Counted from the first letter of the stretch, positions 36,022 to 47,193 are shown. The stretch is 64,000 nucleotides of DNA from Ceratotherium simum simum (GCF_000283155.1 NW_004454178.1:2078091-2142090); one strand, 5' to 3'. A program made the numbers and translations. The notes: a model not told the origin generated them from the letters alone.

Positions 36022-36241
36022 TGTAGGCTGTTTGCAACTTCCTGTGAATCTGTAATTATTGCAAAATAAGTTAAAAACAGGTTGCAGAAAATGTACGAAA
36101 TGTGTATCATCTGTATAAAATACATTAAAATATAATAACATGTATAAAACACGAATAAGAACAAAAAGTGTATGTCTTTATGTATATTTTTAAAGGCAGG
36201 AAAACAGTACGAAAAGCTCCACACCGAGCTGCTAACAGAAA

Positions 36242-36255
36242 TTGCCACCTAGTGG
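36242..36255 (-). promoter_or_regulatory. CTCF-like core motif (candidate) inside L1 3'UTR
   Basis: Read on the minus strand, the bases CCACTAGGTGGCAA fit the CTCF core CCASYAGRKGGCRS at all but the last position. The motif lies within L1-derived sequence, so it would be a mutation-created site. Confidence 0.4.
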
Positions 36256-36444
36256 CAGCGGGGCTGGGGAATTCAAGGGGGGCTTTGCCCTTTTTACACC
36301 AGAGACGTTCATTAGTTATTATTCTTTCTACCGCAAGAAGGCATCCCACAGAGGGGGAAGTTGACCCGAACAGTTTTGTGAAGTCTTTGCTTAAAGAAAG
36401 CCTGCTCGCTCCTTGCCTATTTTTATGACTTTCTAGTGTGTCAT

Positions 36445-37230
36445 ACACTAAATGTCAATGAAAACTGAAATCAATGATTTGATAATTAATATTAATAATT
36501 GATTATTTTATTAATACTTCATAAAAATTAAATCTTCTAACCTTCTCTATTATGGGCTAATGAAAACGGAACTTTCTGTAAAATGACTAGTGACTATGTG
36601 TTAGAAAATAAAAAGATAAAAAAGTTTGGAAAATGCTAGTTTTACCTGTTTTTTGCTTTTGAACATTTTTCTGAATATTTGGAAAATATTTTCAATATAA
36701 ATCTTCAAGAGATGTGAGGAGGGAACATTATGCAGGTATTTCTCCAAATGTATTTGGTTATGCACTTCAGAGGCTTCCTTTGGGATGGGCTAAGTAATAT
36801 CGACATTCCCTTTCAGCAGTAACGGTGGGTGCGTCAGCAGAGAGGGGCGGTATCTCTTCATGTTAATTGGGAAGGTGTGCCTTTCTCCTTCTACTCTTTC
36901 ACTTGCTGTCTTTATTAACCTGGCAATAATTTCAATGCAAAGTGCATGTATTTCCATTCCATATCTCGGTGAAAAAAGGACGGTAGAGATGGCATGCAGA
37001 TAGGAACTCAGCGCTCTCTAAGGCTGCCCATCCCATCGAGCTGTGCATGTACCCAGATCTGGTTACTATCATCAAGGACAAGAGCAAAGTGTCATCCCCA
37101 TGCATGAGATCACCTACTTTTCTATTTAGGCACTGTGGAATCATATGCAAGCTGAAATTCTTAGTGGTTCTCTGGGGAATATAGTGGGAAAATCACTGGA
37201 ATTGGAGAGAGAAGATTTGTGTGTTGTGCA
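36445..37230. other. Unassigned AT-rich sequence
   Basis: Nothing recognised. Confidence 0.5.
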
Positions 37231-37234
37231 TCTA

Positions 37235-37480
37235 TTTTTGTATTTATTTAAATTGTAGTGAAATATACAGAACATAAAATTTACCATTTTAATCATTTTA
37301 AAATATACAATTAAAATTTTAAAATGTACAGTGGCATTAAGTATGTTCACATTGTGGTGCAACCGTCACCACTATCCATCTCCAGAGCTCTTTTCGTCTT
37401 GCAAAGCTGAAACCCTGTCCGCATTAACCAATAACTGTTTATCACTCCCTCCTCCCAGCCCCTGGCAGCCACCGTCCTCC
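37235..37480 (-). mobile_element. L1M LINE 3'UTR fragment
   Basis: 'gtagtgaaatatacagaacataaaatttaccattttaatcatttt', 'tacagtggcattaagtatgttcacattgtggtgcaaccgtcaccac' and 'cctggcagccaccgtcctcc' are a typical reverse-complement L1M 3' end. Confidence 0.88.
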
Positions 37481-37484
37481 TTTG

Positions 37485-37616
37485 GAGACAGAAGGTTTTA
37501 ATTCTGCTCCCTACACTGCTGTTTACTTCATTGTTTGATCTTAGGCAAATATTACTTATTTGTCTCTGTTTTCTTTCACAGAAAATGAGAATAAAAGTAT
37601 CTACCCTTAATAAAAA
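37485..37616 (+). repeat. MIR SINE, target of an ERE insertion
   Basis: 'ttaattctgctccctacactgctgtttac', 'gatcttaggcaaatattacttatttgtctctgttttc' and 'aaaatgagaataaaagtatctaccc' follow sense MIR. Confidence 0.75.
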
Positions 37617-37624
37617 GCATCTGC

Positions 37625-37876
37625 AAGGGGCTGGCTTTGTGGCGTAGTGGTTAAGTTCCACGCTCTACTTTGCCAGCCCGGGGTTCACAGGTTTGGATCC
37701 CAGGTGTGGGCCTACACATTGCTCGTTAAGCCATGCTGTGGCGGCCTCCCGTATACAAAATAGAGGAAGATTGGCACAGATGTTAGCTCAGGACTAATCC
37801 TCATCAGCAAAAAGTGGAAGATGGGCAGCAGATGTTAGCTCAGGGCTGATCTTCCTCACCAAAAAAAAAAAAAAAA
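37625..37876 (+). mobile_element. ERE SINE with target duplication
   Basis: 'ggctggctttgtggcgtagtggttaag', 'aggtttggatcccaggtg', 'aagccatgctgtggcggc' and two tail modules, ending in a 16-base A run. GCATCTGC flanks it (37617-37624 and 37878-37885). Confidence 0.95.
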
Positions 37877-37885
37877 GGCATCTGC

Positions 37886-40800
37886 TATGTGAAGACAATC
37901 AAGTCATAATGGGGGAATCAGTTTATCTATCTTCTATCGTCTATCTACATTTGTAAGTGTAATATACACACATGCATACACACACACACATAGTTCTATC
38001 AAGTACACCGATTTCTTTAAACTAAACAAAATATTTGTTCCCTTAATATCACCTACAGTAGTTTTTTGACTCAAAAGTCAGTCAAGTTCTAAGAACTCCC
38101 TGCATTCAGGGGCCTAGAAGAAGCAGGAGCTATTATTATTTAATGATTTTGTCATTTCCTTAGTTAACTTTTCCTCAGATGTTAGAGTTATAGCCAAAGG
38201 TCCTAAAACTGTTTTACCCATTTTTGTACTTTGTATTTCTTTTTTACTCCAAGGGGTCTGTCAACTATTAACCTGTGATTTTTCTTTTAAGCTATGTTTC
38301 TTAAAGCTGACAACCCAACTTTTGAGAATAAAAGCTTATGTGATGTCTCAAATATCAGCTATAAACTGTATAGTTTAAGACAACTGAACAGGTTTGACTT
38401 TTAAGAAAGCACTTGGAAAATAATTCCCTTTTTTAATGCACTATGCTTGCTGAAATCTCTAAGCCTTAATTTCCATTAAATGCAATCAGAACACTCTTGT
38501 TCATTTGTATTTCCAGCAGAGCTGCAAAAGACCAAATATTTTGAATTTTGGAAAATTTGCCGAGTCCCAAATATTTTTATATATACTTGAAATTGTCATT
38601 TACCTACTGAGGTTATATTAAAAAAATAAGTCCAGTGTTTTATCAAGATATTCCCCAGTTTGGAGCCTAAGATCATCTACTACCAAATCAACAGAGAAAA
38701 TACATGTTACCATAAAGGTGATAAATATATAACAATGTTGTTTCATCTACTGTAGTGAAGAGCCATTTCCCTCCACTCTCTTTTTATTACAAATTTAATT
38801 GTTAATTTCTTCCTAAATTTCCATTTGTTTTACATTATTTCACACTTATCTTTATGAAATGGAATGGCCAAAGCCCTGAGAGTGAATTGAAACCAAAATT
38901 TCACTCTACAGTTTTATTTGGGGGAGGGAGGTGACACTGCCTCTTCTAGTTATTTATCTCAAAGCTATTTCTGTCTATTTAACTATCTAAAGTCAGATAA
39001 TGTATTACATTTCATCTGCAAAAATTACTGGACTTTTTGTAACTTTTTAACTAGAGAGAGAGAGACTTCTCACAATAGAATACCAAGTTCCTATAAAAGG
39101 TAATTTTAAAGTTTCGCACTCAAGTGAGTGGGAGCCGTAATTATATCTATCACTAGCTTATCTTCACTAATTGCTTTTTTTCTCTGTGGACTGAGCATTT
39201 TCCTCTTGAACAGAACGGCCCAGAGAGAGGAGGAACTGAACTTGGTGTCGTCATGTCTGCAGCAGATCTTCAGGCCAGAGCACAAACTGGAATAAGCTAG
39301 ATTATGACACAGTTACAGATTGTCGGGAAATCTCAGTGACATAATGAAGTTTTAGTTCTCACCCATACTTTACGTCCACTGCAGGTCAGCAGAGGGACGC
39401 CACCCATCACAGCCCCTCAGGGATCGGGGTAATGGATAATCTTCCATCTTGAACATTCCCGAAGGGATAGAAATCTCTAGAGAGTATCACGTTAACTATT
39501 ATATGTGCTAACGTGGAAGTAAAATACGCCCCTCTGTCCACAACTCACCAGCCGGAACTGGTCAAACTCAGGATGCCCTGCCTGCCCCTAATCACAAAGG
39601 GGCAGAGAAATGCAATCCTGACATGAGATGGATGGTGAAGAGCCAGAGACAATGTGTGAATGGTAATAATGACTGCTTCGGTTTTCATGATTTTCTGCTG
39701 TTTGTCTAAGGGTTTATTTAATCATGCCAGCATTGAGGCAGACGTATGATATACAAGAACGAACACGCTAGAAGAACACTTTTCTTCATTATTTTAATAT
39801 TGGTTATCACAAGCTTCATCTCCTTTGCCCTTTTTCTCTTTTATGTCCACAACACAGCTTGCAAGTTGTTTGGTAGTATCAAATATTATAGAATGTTAAG
39901 GACAATGGCAGAATTACAATATGCAAGGGAATGATTTTATCTCTATCCACTAAAGATGAGCTTTCCCCTGCCTAGTCCAAGGGAAAAGTACCCAAGAGAC
40001 AGCGTTATGATGGCAAATGTTTAACAACCGGATTTCCAGATAAAGAAACCCAGATTTGTTAGGTTTTCCCATATCTGTGGTGTAAATCCTCCCACTGTGA
40101 TGGATTTTAACCTATCACAGTGCCATCACTGGACAGGAGTGGGGAAGAGATGCTCACAACCCACGGGCTCTGGCCAGCTAACAGGAGTCAGGTCCAGCAG
40201 TGCACCGAGAGAAGTGACTGTTCGCAGGGTGTTCCTCAGTGCGTACCCGAGTTTCCAAAACTACTCTCCATTCTTTATCTCTGTCTGCACACACAAACAC
40301 ACATCTCACGTGGACAAAAACTAATCCTCAGACACAGTACTTAAACTCCTAATAAGGAAGGGAAACCTTCCTTAAGTGTTCCATTATTTTTAGAGCCATC
40401 TCTTAAACAATAGTAGAGTACTTTACAATATTATCCCAAGAAGAGTTAATACCCCCCACCCTTTGAACTCACTGTCTCCCTTTAGTTGTCTCGAGAATAA
40501 GAAAAATACCCATCTCTGAACCATAAATCTCTTTACGGCTTCTCGCTTTGTTACAGAAATCCCTTATTAAAGCTGTGACAAATGGGGAGATGGGAGGATG
40601 GGAGGGTTCAATCTTCCCATTTGCTTCTCCTTGCCCCCAGACTGCACAGCTCATGAAGTACAGCAGTAGCTCTCAACCTCATAGTCTGACCCTGGTTACC
40701 CAACCCACCCAGTGAACCATCCCCTCCTCATAATCGCTTCGTGTGTAGTCAGTCCAGGCTCCTTGCTGTTTCCCAGACACATCACAGTCATTCAGAGCTT

Positions 40801-41765
40801 TGAGCTTAGCTCATAGAATTATCCTGTCTCTAACATAATCACTTTTTTCTACTCTTCCAAAACTTAACAAAACTTAGAACCCTGTGTCCAGTTTTTTCAT
40901 TGTTAAGACACCTCCCTTCTGCTTTTGAGTGTAGCTAACACCGCATCATGGGCAACTGCTTTAGATCACAGGAGTTAAATTTTGATAAAATTTGCCCTAT
41001 GTCATATTTGTCAATATTTCTATTTGTTCTATATACAGTTACTTCCTTTAAGTATAACTTCTCTAAAACATAATTTCTTGATATTACAGACAGTAATTCT
41101 CTTCTATCTCCATTATATTTAACATGGAGTTAGGTTGATATTAAGGCCTTGATAAAAACTTCTAAAATTAAATTCCACACCAAAAATATTACCTATTATG
41201 ATTCTCATTTTTTAAAATATGAGCAACTTGAGATCAAGGGCTGCAAATCATAAGAGCAGCAAAATATAGTTGAGTACAAGTTGGAATTCAATAGCTGTTG
41301 CATACTGAATAATAAATTATAGCAGCAAAATTAATGAAAGAATATTGATAACTCTTAAAATTTGTTTTAGTTTAGGGATTATCATTCAATACACTTAATG
41401 CATCAACTATTTTTTTCTCATGCCAAGACGACTTGTGGCCCGGCTGCATACAGTTCTACTCTGGAACTAATTTTATTTGTTTTAGTATCAGTAAATTTTT
41501 CCACTCACTGCAACTATTTTTCTGCCTCTTTGAAAAACAAAATAGTTATCTACAGAACTGAACTTAGTGTTCTTAATGGAGAATCTCCTGAAGTAAAAAT
41601 GTGGGGTCTACAATTCCTGTATAAGTTAAAATTGTGTGACGTAAATTTTAATCAACAAACATTTGTTGGACGTCTTCTGGGGGAAAAAACCTGGGAAGCA
41701 GAGTTCAAAAGTGATGCATATATGATTTTCATCTTTAGAAAGCTTGTTGGAGGAGGTCGTCGAGA
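37886..41765. other. Unassigned, repeat-poor sequence
   Basis: Apart from a CA-rich patch (37966-37992) I recognise no repeat and no gene. Frames such as 39746-39934, 40097-40344 and 41398-41784 encode peptides without any domain I know. Confidence 0.45.
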
Positions 41766-41769
41766 GGAC

Positions 41770-42150
41770 ATGACCGCTGGTTGACTTTTGAGCTGGACCT
41801 GGGCAACCAGAGGATCCTCACCCTCTCTTCTGTCCTTGGAATGCAAATTCCAGCCACTGTTCCCACAGCTGGAGCTGTTTTCAAGGATGCAGACTTGAGA
41901 GAGCAACGTGTTGTTGAGACCATCTGGACGGTGTACGTGACTGAACCCAGGTAAGGTCTCTATACACACTTTTAAGATTCTGGCAGGCAGGTACAGAGAT
42001 CTACTCATCTTGTAGCCACCCAAGAGAAGCCTCCTAAGTAAGTTCCCTTGCTTATTAAAACTGCCACCTACCAATCTGGAGTGTCCTGCCTCTTTCTTTG
42101 GTCTCTCTCCGCCCTCTGTGTACGGGGCCAGTTTGCGAACGAACGTTCTT
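41770..42150 (+). mobile_element. LTR-like relic (family not determined)
   Basis: The segment has LTR character. A 'cccttgcttattaaaactgcc' polyadenylation-type block (42047) is followed by 'tgtcctgcctctttctttggtctctctccgcc' (42085), like the R-U5 part of gammaretrovirus-type (ERV1) LTRs. Clear TG/CA ends and a target duplication were not found. The 171-codon minus-strand frame (41652-42167) is a by-product. Confidence 0.45.
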
Positions 42151-42154
42151 ACGT

Positions 42155-43100
42155 GTTTATCAAACATGCGAAGCCATTTACGACAAGAATATATACATAA
42201 AAGCTAAACAGTTATGAAGTGAAAGGATTTGTGGCAAATCAAGGAAGCTTATATGAAGAGGCAATTTGAGACCCAGTCTCGAGAGAAGATGTAGGAGATT
42301 TATAAGAGAGATGTAACCATTCAGAATTACACACGGCAGGGGTAAAGGAAATATAAAATTATTTTTACAGATAAAAGAAGAAGTAACTGAACACTAGCTA
42401 TTCATAAGGTACTTAATCGTGATGTTATTGAATAGTTAGTGCTATTTAATAAGAACAATGATAATAATAATAATAAGTAAATAAGGCATCTACTGCAGTA
42501 CAAAGATCAAGCTGAAGAATAATAAAGATGTGTATGTCTAGACTTGGGAATCCAGTATGGGAGAAATTTTTAAGTTCTAACCTGAGACGGTTAAATAAAT
42601 AACAGAAAATCACTGTAGGTTTTTCAAAGGAAAGGGACTCGGGGCATAGCTAGTTCAAGGAAGTGAGCAGGTCTTCTGATCTTCAGCTATTAGGCATCTT
42701 CTCTAGACTCTTTCACTTGGTTCAGTCTTGCACGTTCCATTTGAAAACAGGTATCTCCTTGACAGCACCAGCCACCTCCATGCTAAACCCAAAGGAGCCT
42801 TGTGGCTACAGAAGCCCCAGCAGGTAGTGTGTTATCTCCACACATCCACTTCCATGCCCACAGTTCTCTTCAGCAATTCACAACTGGGGCACACCGCAAT
42901 ACCTCCCACCCAAGAAAACCTGTCACTGACTCTCTGTCTTTTGGATCCAATCACACTCTTCCAAACCAACCAACTTGTATAGCCTTCATCTCTTCTCCTC
43001 CAAGGTATCCAGGTTAATATTTTGATAGGTTTAACCTTGCAAAGCAAAAGTTGCAGCATTGGTGGTATGGGGCTGTGGGGAGAAATATTATTCCACAGGC
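42155..43100. other. Unassigned sequence
   Basis: Contains a short AAT simple repeat (42458-42477). No gene recognised. Confidence 0.5.
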
Positions 43101-43104
43101 AACT

Positions 43105-43190
43105 AGAATGCATATTCCATTAGGCAGCTTTTATTTGTCCAATGTTTTGTTCGTTATTGTATCTCCAGCACCAAGGGCAGTGACTTCACA
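43105..43190 (+). repeat. L2 LINE 3' end
   Basis: 'tagaatgcatattccattaggcagc' and 'ttcgttattgtatctccagcaccaagggcagtg' are a short sense L2 tail. Confidence 0.7.
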
Positions 43191-43213
43191 TGTCGAGCTC
43201 TTGACTAATAACC

Positions 43214-43460
43214 AAAGGAGAGAAGGAAGGAAGAAAGGGAGGAAAAGAGAAGGAAGGAAGGAGGGAAGGAGGGAAGGAAAGATGCAAGGAAGGAAGGAGG
43301 GAGGGTGGGAAGGAAGAAAGGAAGGAACAAAGGAAGGAAAAGAGAATGAAGGAAGGAGGGAAGGAAGGAAGGAAAGAAGGAAGGAGGGAGGAAAGGAAGG
43401 AAGGAAGGAAAAGAGAAGGAAAGAAGGAAGGAGGGAAGGAAGCAGGGAGGGAAGGAAGGG
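43214..43460 (+). repeat. GGAA/GGGA polypurine tract, about 250 bp
   Basis: Almost pure purine on the plus strand, built from GGAA, GGGA and GAAA units with only a handful of pyrimidine interruptions. It produces long spurious frames on both strands (43051-43524 plus; three on the minus strand), rich in Lys/Arg/Glu/Gly or Pro/Ser/Phe/Leu, which are not genes. Confidence 0.97.
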
Positions 43461-43590
43461 CAAAACTCAAGAACACAAAGACATGGCAATATTCTTAAGC
43501 ATTTATAACAAGGTACACATTTAATGTCTCAATAGACAATCTGATTACAATCAAATTTGGAATTGAAAAGAATTTTAAATGTCATTAGTA

Positions 43591-43803
43591 TAAGAGTTCT
43601 CAAGCATGAGAGAAGCACCCATCCAAGGGCACATTTGGAAATGACCATTGGCATTTTGGGATGGCACAATGACTGGAGGATGCTACTGGCATTTGATGCC
43701 CCAAGAGATAAAGATATTAACATGTTGCAATATGTGGGACAGTCCTGTACAACAAAGGCTTGTTCTTCCAAAAACTCCGTAGCACTCCCCTTGAGAAACA
43801 CGG
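43591..43803 (+). mobile_element. MER5A-type hAT (Charlie) non-autonomous DNA transposon
   Basis: The terminal inverted repeats are recognisable as 'agttctcaa' at left and 'ttgagaaac' at right. The interior follows MER5A: 'ggcacatttggaaatgaccattgg', 'gatgctactggcatttgatgcc', 'aatatgtgggacagtcctgtacaacaaag'. No 8-bp target duplication survives. Confidence 0.85.
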
Positions 43804-43809
43804 AAACAA

Positions 43810-44215
43810 TCCCATTCCATCTTTATACTTAAATCTTCTCTATAGTAACCCTGCCAAGTGGCCTTCCAGATTATACACCTAGGCCTAAACACTCTTCCTG
43901 ATGGAGAACGTGCTAACTCCAAGCCTGTTAGTTCCCTTGAGAGTTCTGATTATTAGCGTGAGGTACAACTGCAGAGAGGAAAGCGCAGAGTCAAATGGAC
44001 ACGAGTTTAAAACCTCCAGTACTTTCCTTTCCCACTTATATTAACTCCAAAAATTTATTGATGTGGCTTCTTAATTCTGCATTAATTCTTCCACATGACA
44101 TCCCATCAAGTCATTCAAAGATAGCTGTGTATTTCTATCTAAATCTTCTTTACTCCCCACTAAGCAATCCATTCTTTCAATTTTTCATAATTTTATTCTA
44201 TTCTCATCATTCTGC
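43810..44215. other. Unassigned sequence
   Basis: Nothing recognised. Confidence 0.5.
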
Positions 44216-44219
44216 TATT

Positions 44220-45140
44220 GTCTCTTCTTAAAAGTTTCTAGTTTATCTAAACCCTACTTAAAGTGTAGGGTCCTGAATTAAACTAAATATTCCAGGTGAA
44301 CCTGGAATCACACAGAGAAGAGTGCAACTCTCACCTGGATCATTCTAGATATTTGACTTCTTTTAATGCATACTGAAATCACTTTATCATTTTTTGCAGC
44401 CCTCCTTTATTGTTTACTTGTACCGAATTTAGTATAGACAAAATTCCCTGAGTTTCTTTTTTTTACTACATGCCCTATTGCTAAGCCAAATCTCCACAAT
44501 TCTGTGCTTGTAGAGTTCAATATTTGGACCCAATTTTACTCTTGTAGACTTCATTCCATTGGATTCTTTTCACTAGTCCAGTCTGTAAAAATTTCCTCTC
44601 ATTCAATTTATTTTCAAACCATCTCAGCATTATTTCATCTGTAAAGTTGATATATATACCTTCAGTCTCCTCAATGAAAGCTGAAATAATTTTTATTATG
44701 GCAGTGCCCAGTCAGAGCCAAACGACAAGCCATGGGACACTCTTTCAGCTGATATACAATCACTAATTCACCCAAGTACTTATGTAATAAATTTTCTCTC
44801 CAAACAGCTCAAATCACTCCATCTTGGCTGCAAAGATATTACATATTTTATCAAGTATCCAGCTGAGCTCCAAATATACCTTCCTCACCATATTTTTGCA
44901 GCTCTAACAATTTAAGTGTTTGTTTTAAAAAACAGTAGACAGGAATTTAACCTCTGTTGCATCCTGCTAATCACCGATTATGCACCCTGATGTTCACAAA
45001 TCATTCTTTCATTAGTGTTAGATAATCTTGATTAGTATCAAAGTCAAGTTCACTAGGCTATAGTTTGTGAAAAGTCTTCCACTGCTTTTTAGAAATACAA
45101 AGGTGAGTGTTCTATTGCTAATCTTTTTTAGCCTCTCTCA
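44220..45140 (-). repeat. L3/CR1 LINE, reverse-transcriptase region fragment, about 0.9 kb
   Basis: In reverse complement the sequence keeps the CR1/L3 ORF2 order over its whole length. It has a 'ctacttaaagtgtagggtcctgaattaaac' block (44249), 'cattttttgcagccctcc' (44387), 'ctattgctaagccaaatctccacaattctg' (44474), 'ctcattcaatttattttcaaacc' (44598) and 'tcaagttcactaggctatagttt' (45043-45065), which is where the RT motif NYRPVSL is encoded in intact elements (degraded here). CR1/L3 stopped moving early in mammalian evolution, so a piece this long is unusual. Confidence 0.7.
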
Positions 45141-45144
45141 GTAT

Positions 45145-45405
45145 GATAAATTATTCCCTATCATAAAAAGTAATTTAATGATCTTGATTGGAGTTTACTG
45201 GTATCCTAAGAATGTAAATAGTCTCAACCTAGGAGAGAAGCCCATTTCAGGCAGCCCAGTCTTCTTAGGATCCGTTCTCTGATATTGGACTTCAGTTCTG
45301 TACCAATGTAGTTCTGAGCTTTATATCCCAAAGACCTTTCTTTTTAACTCAAAATGAAGCAGCTAAACAGATAACAAGGAACCTTGCTTTCTCTGGATCA
45401 TCTAG
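45145..45405. other. Unassigned; may continue the L3/CR1 relic
   Basis: No independent feature recognised. Confidence 0.35.
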
Positions 45406-45409
45406 TATA

Positions 45410-45640
45410 AAGTAGAGACTGAAAGTACAGGCTTTGAAATCACAACACTAGTTCCATCAAACTCTACCATTTACCACCATTTTCTAGCTCTATAATCTTA
45501 GGAAATTTACTTACCCTCAGTGGACTTCAGTTTTCTCATCTGCAAAATACGGATAATCATAGCTACTGCACATGGTTATTGTTAAGTATTCAGTATAATC
45601 GTGGATGTCAAGTTCATAACACAGCAGTTGTCACTTAGAC
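45410..45640 (+). repeat. MIR SINE, nearly full length
   Basis: 'gtacaggctttgaaatcacaacactagttcc', 'ccatttaccaccattttctagctctataatcttaggaaatttac', 'ttttctcatctgcaaaatacggataatcatag' and 'cacagcagttgtcacttag' span almost the full consensus in sense. Confidence 0.9.
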
Positions 45641-45649
45641 AATGCGGCT

Positions 45650-46290
45650 CTTTTCCATCAATGTTAAATCAAAGATCATGTTTGTTTTATCTTATTCTTG
45701 ATTATCTTCTTGCTTTCATCACACAATTAAATATTAATCTTTGAAATACATTTGGCAACATTTTAATCAAAGGGAGATAGATTTTGTACACTTCTCTATC
45801 TTGATGGTGGAGAAAATGTTAAGATCACAAGAAGGACATAATTAGGGATATTTGGTGGGGGTTCCAAAGAACAGAAAAAGGCAGCTGAATAGACATATTG
45901 TGCACACAAAGATTAACATTGCCTAATTCTCGATTTTGGTCACATTTGCTTGCTGCTTCATTTGTGGAAGAACAAGATGATCCGTACATTGATGATTTTG
46001 GTAACAGAAAAACTGAATGAGTATGAAGTTCATGGAGGAAAAATGATGTCAGGAGTCAATATATTAATTTTTAAATCTTGGCAAAGGGCTTTTATTATGA
46101 TGTCAGTTATAAACTGAATATTTACAACTGGAGAGTAATAAGTCAAAATGCTCTTAATTATGGCCTAACCAATGTCCTTCCTTTTTCTACTCTAAATGGG
46201 CATGTGATTAGAGTTTTCTGAAACATTTTGGATTTTTGAATAAAATATGTAAGGGCTGCAGAAGGGGAAGAGTGGGACAATAAGACAAGG
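45650..46290. other. Unassigned sequence
   Basis: Nothing recognised. Confidence 0.5.
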
Positions 46291-46303
46291 TGCAGAAATA
46301 GAA

Positions 46304-46615
46304 AACCCCAGGCCAGCCCCATAGCTTAGCGGTTAAGTGCGCGCACTCCGCTGCTGGCGGCCCGGGTTAGGACCCTGGGCATGCACCGATGCACAGCTTC
46401 TCCAGCCATGCTGAGGCCACATCCCACATACAGCAACTAGAAGGATGTGCAGCTATGACATACAACTATCTATGGGGGCTTTGGGGGAAAAAAAGGAGGA
46501 GGATTGGCAATAGATGTTAGCTCAGAGCCAGTCTTCCTCAGCAAAAAGAGGAGGATTGGCATGGATGTTAGCTCAGGGCTGATCTTCCCCACAAAAAAAA
46601 AATAATAATAATAAA
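46304..46615 (+). mobile_element. ERE SINE, long composite copy with perfect target duplication
   Basis: It is flanked by AGAAATAGAA (46294-46303 and 46616-46625), so the ends are secure. A-box-like bases lie at 46322-46332. The B-box region ('gggttaggaccc') is damaged. Unlike most copies here it has both the 'cagcaactagaaggatgtgcagc...gggggctttgggg' module and two 'gttagctcag...' tail modules. Its A-tail has become an AAT microsatellite. Confidence 0.95.
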
Positions 46616-46629
46616 AGAAATAGAAGATC

Positions 46630-46930
46630 CCTTGAGAACTACTCGATTGTGGTGCAGTCAAGAACACTGATGATTTTAGGGAAGTTATGGACGTTCAGGA
46701 CCTAAATAGCAAATAAACTGGACTGGGAGGCTTCTTCTAGGTAAAAGGACTCTTTGTGAATGATCCAAGAGAAGTTTAAACTCTTAATTAATGTTTTCAT
46801 TTGCAAATTGAAACCGGAATAGTCTTTCCTCAGTGTTCATAACATCGAGGACCATATTGAATGAGTTCCTTTCTGTATGTACTGGTTTACCTAAGCCTTA
46901 TTACAGATGGAACTTTCTTAAAGTTGAATC
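46630..46930. other. Unassigned sequence
   Basis: Nothing recognised. Confidence 0.5.
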
Positions 46931-46945
46931 CTTAAAGACTTATCT

Positions 46946-47189
46946 GTCTGAGATTGGATTGGTGGTTACCAGAGGGGAAGGGGGGAGGGAGGAGAGCGAA
47001 AGGGATAATTCAGCACATGTGTGTGGTGATGGGTTGTAATTAGTATGTGGGTGGTGAACGTGATGTAATCTATGCAGAAATAGAAGTATAAAGATGTACA
47101 CCTGAAATTTATACAATCTTATAAACCAATGTTACTGCAATAAACAAAAAATTAAAAAAAAAATTGTGGGAACTCCCAAGGAAATTGAA
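46946..47189 (+). mobile_element. 5'-truncated L1 (3'UTR) with target duplication
   Basis: Sequence from 'gagattggattggtggttacc' to the polyadenylation signal AATAAA (47139-47144) and A-tail (to 47163) matches a relatively recent L1 3'UTR. AAAGACTTATCT is found directly upstream (46934-46945) and again at 47190-47201. Between the A-tail and the downstream duplication lie about 26 bases ('ttgtgggaactcccaagg' and a short A end) that are not L1. Confidence 0.85.
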
Positions 47190-47193
47190 AAAG

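Larger units (their letters stand above)
35630..36440 (+). mobile_element. L1M LINE 3' region, interrupted by an ERE
   Basis: The left part (35630-35771) and right part (36022-36440) follow an L1M 3'UTR: 'tattcagctgttataaggatgtggtaga', 'aatctccaatcatattgttaaa', then 'aggttgcagaaaatgtacgaaatgtgtatcatctg', 'ctgctaacagaaattgccacc' and 'ggggaattcaaggggggctttgccc'. Confidence 0.7.

Noticed and set aside
41652..42167. 171-codon minus-strand frame, the longest in the window
   Set aside because: It runs antisense through an LTR-like relic and resembles no known protein. Length alone is not evidence here.
43051..43524. 157-codon plus-strand frame and three ~95-110-codon minus-strand frames
   Set aside because: All come from the GGAA polypurine tract. 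Peptides are repetitive Lys/Arg/Glu/Gly or Pro/Ser/Phe/Leu with no domain.
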